Assembly: GCF_963662255.1 (NCBI RefSeq)
Contig: NC_085049.1
Coordinates: forward strand, 28,056,142 to 28,120,141
Direction: 5' to 3'
Source: Cinclus cinclus
Lineage: Eukaryota; Chordata; Aves; Passeriformes; Cinclidae
Length of the DNA: 64,000 nt
Made by a program: the position numbers and the translations under genes. The notes below the pieces were generated by a model. It was given only the letters and a program-made list of their open reading frames with translations, did no database searches and was not told the DNA's origin. This document shows, piece after piece, positions 57,480 to 64,000 of the stretch; within the stretch, counting starts at the first letter, position 1; every line of letters starts with the position of its first letter.

Positions 57480-57850
57480 GAGCTGGATTTTCCACTGGTG
57501 TAAGTAGAGTTACACCACTTCATAACAGCTCAGCATCTATCATGCTATTCTATGAAAATCAGTGAAGATACTGCTATTGAAAGAAATGCTATTCAAGGAA
57601 TAGATACGGTCAAGTCATGCTTGAATCCCAAAAAGCATATGCTTGCTTCTAAAATACTGCACTGTAAGACTCAGTTTTGCAATCACAACTTAGAGGAAGT
57701 GAGTGGGCTCCTCAGAGTATTAATGCAGGTAGTAAGCCTTTGCAGGATCTGGCTCTTACTCATCAAGAAATAGCTGGAGTTTAAAAATGAAGTGAGGCCA
57801 GATCCTGAACTCATGCCAATTGGTGTAAATCCAGAATAGCATGGTTTGAA
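57480..57850. repeat. Ancient amniote repeat-like stretches
   Basis: CCACTGGTGTAAGTAGAGTTACACCAC (57,494-57,520), CCTTTGCAGGATCTGGCTCT (57,737-57,756) and AGGCCAGATCCTGAACTCAT (57,796-57,815) are phrases I associate with old palindromic repeats shared by turtles, crocodiles and birds. The family name is not recalled and the copies are badly decayed. Confidence 0.35.
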
Positions 57851-60800
57851 TCCCTCAAGTAAAACCAGTAAGAAACTCAAATAAAAATGCATAATCAACC
57901 TCACTGTGTTTTCAGGAGTGACTCCCTGCAGTGAAGGCTCTGTAAGAAACATCATCTCGGCAAGGGCTTTCCTTGCTTCTGCAGAGAGTTTCTAACATAC
58001 GTCATTACACAGACTGAAGAATCAATTTCTATGCATATGCCTAAATACTTCCTCCTTATCTGAGCTCTTTTTGCAGTGGAGTTTGGGGGGAGAACTGTAG
58101 AGTTTTTTTTCTTCATGCCAAAATTTTTTCTTCATACAAAGAGAAGTGCATTAAGAACGCAGCTGGTTGCTGGTATATTATATGATGATCTTTCTATTTC
58201 AGATAGATAGATAGAAGGTTGGATGGAGCTTTTTTTGTGGAAAGTCAGGGCTGCTGCTGGGGATAACAGAGCAATCCCTGCAGCATTCTTCGCTCAGGAA
58301 GATTAAAATAGACTGCTTCTGTTTCTTTCTATAGCTTAGGCAAACCAAAATATTTGTATAGAAAAGGAAATATGAGAGATGCCAAACAGTCTATATTTCT
58401 CACTCTTGCAGGTTCTTTTTTTTCCCCCCACTGATTGGATATACTGACTTCCATATTCTCTCATCTCTGACTGTTAGAGGGAAATCAGAGAGACTGAAAA
58501 ATCTAACTTAAGGGCAACTTGGATGGAGGGTGATGGGTCTTTTACCATCTATTGGCAGGATGCCCAATACACCTTATGATTCAGCTTGCCAACCTGCGAG
58601 TTGTATTTTTGCTTTTGTGCGACAGCAGGGGACATACATGTTAATGACTGCACAGACCAGGTATCTGCTCTCTCTTCCTTCCTCCCCACCATGTCCAAAT
58701 ATGTTTTTCCCTGTTATAAACTCTGAAATTCAATGTTATCTATTTTTTTTTTCTTAGCCAAGAGTAGAGGACTGACTGGTCACTACAGAAAATGGCCACT
58801 CTAAACAGTACAAAAATGGTATTTTAGCGTGTTGGGATACAGTGGCTAAAAGCAGGGGTTAAAGCAGCAGCCAGGCAGTGCCCCACCGTCTCTGCCCAGT
58901 AATGGAAATTTCTCAGCCCTCACAAAACAGGAGGTTCTGGCAGCATGTTTAAGCATAGACTTATGCTGGTCCTTCTCACCTCAGACACAGCCCAGGGATT
59001 TTGCTCATTTTCAGTCAGGTTTGAGGTTTTTTGCAGCCCAGCTTACCTCAGGCTCTGGATAGAAGTGAAGACCTGAGCTTTTGGACACATGTGGCTATTC
59101 ATGTCAGCTGGTACAGTCTTCTGCAAAAGAAGCATCTCTCTTATTTTAAAGAAAACTTCAGTCTTATTTTTGTTGTTAATTTCTGCAAAAACTGACAACC
59201 TTTCTTTCTCTAAAGGCTTTTAAAAAGAAAGCAACTCAAACAAAACCTACATTTTAAAAGGGAGCAAAACCAAGCCTGTCTCTGGAAATTGAAGAATTCC
59301 TACCTATGCAGAGGCCTCTAATTGTTTTTACATATTTTTGTGTGGCAAAGGTGGTACTCAGCTTACCTATGAAATGTGAGGAGGAAAAGGAGAAAGATTT
59401 TTTGCAGAGATTTTCAGCAAGAATTAGGCTAATTATTATTCCACGACTTCTGTCTCTTTCTACCTTATGAGGCTATTGCATAAGCACCTCACAGTTTTAA
59501 AAACAAAAAAAATAAGGTCATTCATCATGGAATGTTTTGCTTCAAAAATACAGGTTGCCAAATTAGCATAGCTCAGATCACCCTTACTAGGCAGCCTCTT
59601 GTCTTAAGGGACCATCCCAAAGTGTCGGCAAATCCTGGGAGTATAAATTTTTCCATCCCTTCTTTACCAGAATACAACCTTCTTTGCCAATCCCCAGTAC
59701 CCTTCATTGAGTATCAGGGAAATGCCACAGGGTTGAATTTAGCAGATTAAGTCTAAATGACCCAAATCCTGCTGGTTTTTATCAGAGAAACTCTCAGTAG
59801 GAGCTGTCTGTGGAAGGACTTCTGATTCTGAGCACAGGCATTAGTGGGAAAACTCACTCTGATAAATATAGTTAGAATAATAGCTAATAATCCGTTATAG
59901 TTCCTTCCATCCAAAGACATGGCTGAAATTCACAATCATTCTGTATTAAAGTGGCATTAATGTCTCCTTTTTACCATGCCATCGACAGTGAAAAAAGACG
60001 TAGAAACAGTATTTGTCTAGCGTGATATAATGGATCTAAGTATTGTCTTTAAGTTATTAGCCCGTGTATTAGCTCTACAAGATATCTCCTCATGCAAAAC
60101 AAACTCCATGAACTCTTAGAATTCTTCTAAAATCACTTTTTCCCAGAGGTCTTAAAGCTCATTTTGGATTTTTATTGGACTGGAATCTGTATTATTTTAT
60201 TTTGTACTGGTTTAGGATAGATTTTTATTTCTTAGTAAAGAGGCACATTTTAAAAGATGATTTTAAAGTCACTTAGTTGCTCTTGTGTTCTGAGATTGTT
60301 TGCTGGTTTTTTTTGTTAATTTCAAAAGCTCAATTATGTAACTTTGAAATGAAGATGTTGCATATGCAGAGGTGCTCTTTTCCATAATTTTTCCTTTTAA
60401 CTATGCGTTGATGTTTTATTCTATGGATTATCTCTAGGGTAAAGGCATTAGAAAAAATCCTACTGATTTCTCAATGGGAGCTAACAATAACTGTAAATAT
60501 TATGGTTTACCATTAACATATTTTGCTATATTTGCGCATTGCACCAGCACAAAAAAACCAATTAAAAAAAAAAAGATCAGAACAATTCCGAATTCTGGGC
60601 TCGTGTACCCCAGATATCCATCCCTTTCACTTGGGGCACACAAGGAATGCTACTTTTGCCCTCTTCTTTCAGTCTCTCAGATTTCCTCCAGCACATTACA
60701 GGGTTTAACTCCCTTGAGCTTTCACACACCAGGAATAGTTGCGTTGGTGCTGCCCTGGGTTCTGCAAATCCCTGCTAGCAATGTACTGTCTCAGCATCAG

Positions 60801-61544
60801 AAGTTATTTGGAGTCGAGTGCTGTAAGCGGGTTTTAAATGACAGAGGTCTGCATTGGCACAGCTTCACAGATGCTAAAGTCCTTCTTAGATGATTTTGGC
60901 GTAAAGAGCATACTGAGAGGAAAACAGAAAGTAGACTCTCCTCGACTACATCTAATTTAAAGATATATCAATACTGCTTCCATTGCAATCAGCTAAGGCA
61001 TTCTTTATAACACACACCTGCATTGTATCTACAGCAGGGCCTGTGAAATCCCAGGCAGACGAGTATGGAGTTAGTGATTCACATATTATAACCATATATA
61101 ACAATATTTATGAAATATTGGATGAAGTGAGAGATGGAAAAGGACTTAGCTTAGGAGGGGTTAAAGGATGAAGTTCTAGGCATAAAATTGCTGAGTAAGA
61201 ACAGCACAAGGACTTCTTCCCACAGGATTAAGACTTCAGTAGGATGCTGTATAAAGTCCCAGACAGAGCCATACAGGGTCAAGGCTGAAATTTCTATTGT
61301 GGGAAATCTCCCTGCTGGGATGGAAGCATCAGGAAGTAATATCAAGGAAGGAATTTTTGTGAAACAATGTCTAGCAGTGCTTTATACAGACAGCTTCTCT
61401 CTATCTGTGTCCTGAACCCAGTTAGAGCAGTACCTGGAATAGCAAAGATTTATACTAATCATTTAGCAAGAGGAGCTGGGGGGCTAAAAACAACAACAAA
61501 AAGCTGAAATTTAAAATACTTAAATAAGAAGGGATGCAAATGCA

Positions 61545-61625
61545 TTATTTTGGGTTGTTTTTTTGTTTTATTTTTTGTTTGTTTGTTTTTTATTTTTTTG
61601 TGTGTTTTTGGTTTTTTTTTTTAAT
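61545..61625. repeat. T-rich (GTTT)n tract
   Basis: Repeated GTTT and TTTTG units with few other bases, in IQSEC3 intron 1. Confidence 0.9.
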
Positions 61626-62867
61626 AAGATGGTGATATTTTTATGTCACTAAGCTGTATGTTCTGTTGCAACCAGTCTGCTCTTCTGTGGTGGCAAAGGT
61701 ACCTTACTTCCACATGCTTTGTATCGACTGTCACTTCCCAGGCAGATCCAAGGTAAGGCTCTATAAGAAGGCTTTAGGACCAGTGGACTCAGATGGCAGC
61801 ACTGTTAGCATTCAAAATAATTCATATATGGCCGCTTGGAAAAGTATCAAGGGAAAAATGTCCCAGCTGAGTAGGGGTTAACAATGCCCTTGAGAATTTC
61901 TGCCAGGGCCTCAGTGACAGGTGGCTCTTGGACTGGCTGTCCCACTCTTCACAGCAACTGGCACTTCCACATCCTTCATGAAATGATGTGCACAGGAATA
62001 TACAGTTTATGCAGCAGGTGGCTACTTATATGAGGTAGACTGTATACATCCCCACCAATGCCATATTTTAATTATTTATACTTTTACTCAGAATTAATCA
62101 GAGAAATCGCAGCTCAGGATGATCATCTAGTGCTCAGTGCCAGAACAGAGCCTGTAAGCTGGAATTTGGGTCTTCTATTAATTATAGCATCTACTTAGTC
62201 ATTAAAAAAAGTTTACATGATAAAATGTTGTGCACTTCTGCAAGCAGAAATACCTCTACACAAATATATATATTAGACTGTGGAAATTTCTCAGCTGTAT
62301 TTTTTTCCTTTTGCCTTGGAATGCAGGTTGAAACAGGAAAAAAGAGCTACTGCCTGTCTTCTATAATCTTTCTGTACACAACGTTTATTCATCTTCTGCT
62401 TTCCTGTTATTTTCCCTATAAATGCCATTTTAGGTTGCTTGTTCTTTCTTTCCTAGTTCAGCAGTGGTTTATTTCTCTTTTCCAATCTCAGTTATGAAAC
62501 CTTTTGTTTTTCTCCCTTAGGAAAACGTTATAGAAAGCCAGAAATAATTCTCTGTTTAAGAGATGGAATTCACTTTAGAATTACTTGTAGCTTGTGCTTG
62601 TTACTTGGTCCACATTCCATGGAACCACATAAAAGCAAATAAGGAAAAAAGAAAAGAGTCATTTATAAAGACAGAGTCTGAAATATGACCCTTTTCTCTT
62701 TTTTTACCTAATTTTTAAGCATATACAAAAATTTTTCCCCTCAAAGAGATGTACCTTCAAACAAACTAGTATTATTCTTATATTCATCTATTCTGGGATA
62801 TGTAATTTCACTTAATTGAGCCTTAGGTGAGAAAATGAGAGTCTTGACTGTTGGATTTGTTCTGCCC

Positions 62868-62945
62868 AATGGCTGTGTTTAAGATCTCAGTTCAAGCATT
62901 GGACTAGCAGTCCTAAAATCAAACTTTAATGCCTCCTAAATTTAT
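62868..62945 (+). repeat. Possible second tRNA-derived SINE remnant
   Basis: ATCTCAGTTCAAGCATTGGACTAGCAGTCC resembles the A-box and anticodon region of tRNA-headed SINEs. The following AAAATCAAACTTT is a poor B box. This is weak evidence from wording alone. Confidence 0.25.
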
Positions 62946-63291
62946 TTTTAACACACTTGTCAGGCTGAACTGACCCTTTCATCTCTATATATTTTAAGAT
63001 CTGTGACAAAGCAGTTGGAAATCTCTTGTTATAGACAGGAGTGGGCAGGTAGATCAGGAACAATCCTTTTTTCTAAATTCCAGCATAAAAAGCAGCCTAA
63101 AGCTTCTGTCCTTGCTTGCAATGTGTACTGCAAGGCAATATGTATATTTGCACATAAAAAAGAGAACGTATTTGCATGAGCATTTGTCTACAGAAGTGTC
63201 TCAGAGCCAAGCTGAAACAGCACCTAGTTTCTGTGCTTTTTACATACAGAAAAGAAAATCATCTGCTGGAGGAGGAAATCAGTGCATCTTT

Positions 63292-63303
63292 ACTGACGTC
63301 AGT
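63292..63303. promoter_or_regulatory. Full CRE within a 12-base palindrome
   Basis: ACTGACGTCAGT contains a consensus CREB site TGACGTCA, in IQSEC3 intron 1. Sequence match only. Confidence 0.4.
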
Positions 63304-64000
63304 ACAGCCACGACAATTTACATCACCTGAGGATCTGTACCAGATTTTGTGTATCTGTCCTCACATATAAATACACAACCCTCCACTGGTGTAAATGAGT
63401 GCTGATAATAGCAATGCATAGAGATAACAGTGAACAATGAGAAAACCATTAAGCAGCATTCTCATTTTTCCTGTAATACGTTTGTGATATTCTCTTAAGG
63501 TATTTTAATATAAGGTGGTAGGAGTTTTGTTGCTTCAGGGTTATAAAGATATATTTGCTCTTTTGATAATGATTTTTTTCTTTTCTCTGTGATGTGTATG
63601 CACAACCTGCTTCTCACACAGGTATTATTGTATTATCTTTATTGTTTTTGCTAAGATTATGCTCATTGCTTAGCTCTTATTTTCATGCGGTCTGAAGTCG
63701 CACTTTCTGAGAGAGATAGAAGTGGATCAATATATTCCATGATTAGTCACATCTGAGAGAGAACATTTTGATGAAATTGAAGGGATTTTAAATACAAAAT
63801 TAAAAAATGGAAAATCTTATAATTCCTGCCCTCTTCTAGCTGAAAACAAAGGGATCTGTGATCTGTAGAATGAATGAAACTTGACTTCCTGAAGATTTGT
63901 GTCACAGTTACATTTTCTGATGCCTAACGAGATGTGAGTTCTGATCTAAGCTTCTGGTGTTGAGGCTTTTATAACATCTCGCTCCAACATGGAGACTTTT

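Larger units (their letters stand above)
56111..64000 (+). other. IQSEC3: IQSEC3 intron 1 (partial)
   Basis: Everything right of the exon 1 donor is intron. I looked for the next conserved segment of the protein and did not find it. The intron holds T/G-rich low-complexity DNA at 56,740-56,880 and 61,545-61,625 and ancient-repeat-like stretches at 57,480-57,850 and 62,868-62,945. A perfect 12-base CRE palindrome lies at 63,292-63,303. Other open frames are short and unrecognised. Confidence 0.8.

Noticed and set aside
57842..57856. GGTTTGAATCCC resembling a tRNA B box
   Set aside because: No A box or acceptor stem at the right distance. Probably part of an old repeat.
1..64000. CRISPR arrays, bacterial operons, rRNA genes, telomere repeats
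   Set aside because: None is present. The organism is a vertebrate, and I saw no regularly spaced direct repeats or TTAGGG arrays.

Overview
The window is avian nuclear DNA, most likely from a songbird. The evidence is the spliced vertebrate gene structure, several CR1 LINE 3'-end fragments, and two endogenous-retrovirus LTRs that I recognise as families common in passerine genomes. There are no bacterial features. The long open frames are either exons or chance frames in GC-rich or intronic DNA.

The window holds two protein-coding genes, arranged head to head. WASHC1 (WASH complex subunit 1) lies on the minus strand. Nine coding exons were resolved to the base from reading frame, splice sites and family match (positions 572 to 26,986). 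They join in phase into 426 codons. A non-coding first exon ends at a donor at 37,410, inside a CpG island with ETS and CRE motifs. The last exon, which should carry the acidic end of the VCA region, lies beyond position 1. IQSEC3 (BRAG3/SynArfGEF) lies on the plus strand. Only its first coding exon is present (55,617 to 56,110), in a second CpG island. The rest of the window to 64,000 is its first intron.

Layout: 1 to 4,718 has the clustered 3' exons of WASHC1 (exons 5 to 10). 4,719 to 10,166 has exons 3 and 4 with an intron between them. 10,167 to 26,837 is a 16.7 kb intron with two LTRs and a CR1. 26,838 to 26,991 is the start-codon exon. 26,992 to 37,409 is intron 1. About 37,140 to 37,535 is the promoter island, with a CR1 on each side. 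About 37,990 to 54,540 is intergenic DNA with simple repeats, ancient SINE-like remnants, a CR1 and a striking pair of inverted, diverged ~440 bp copies at 49.1 to 50.4 kb. 54,541 to 54,987 is a CR1 just upstream of the IQSEC3 island.

The two proteins work in related membrane-traffic processes. WASHC1 activates Arp2/3 on endosomes. IQSEC3 is a guanine exchange factor for ARF GTPases at inhibitory synapses. I see no sign that they are co-regulated beyond being neighbours. I found no convincing new protein system. The best unexplained structures are the inverted-repeat pair, two compact perfect-stem palindromes, and the repeat-flanked promoters.
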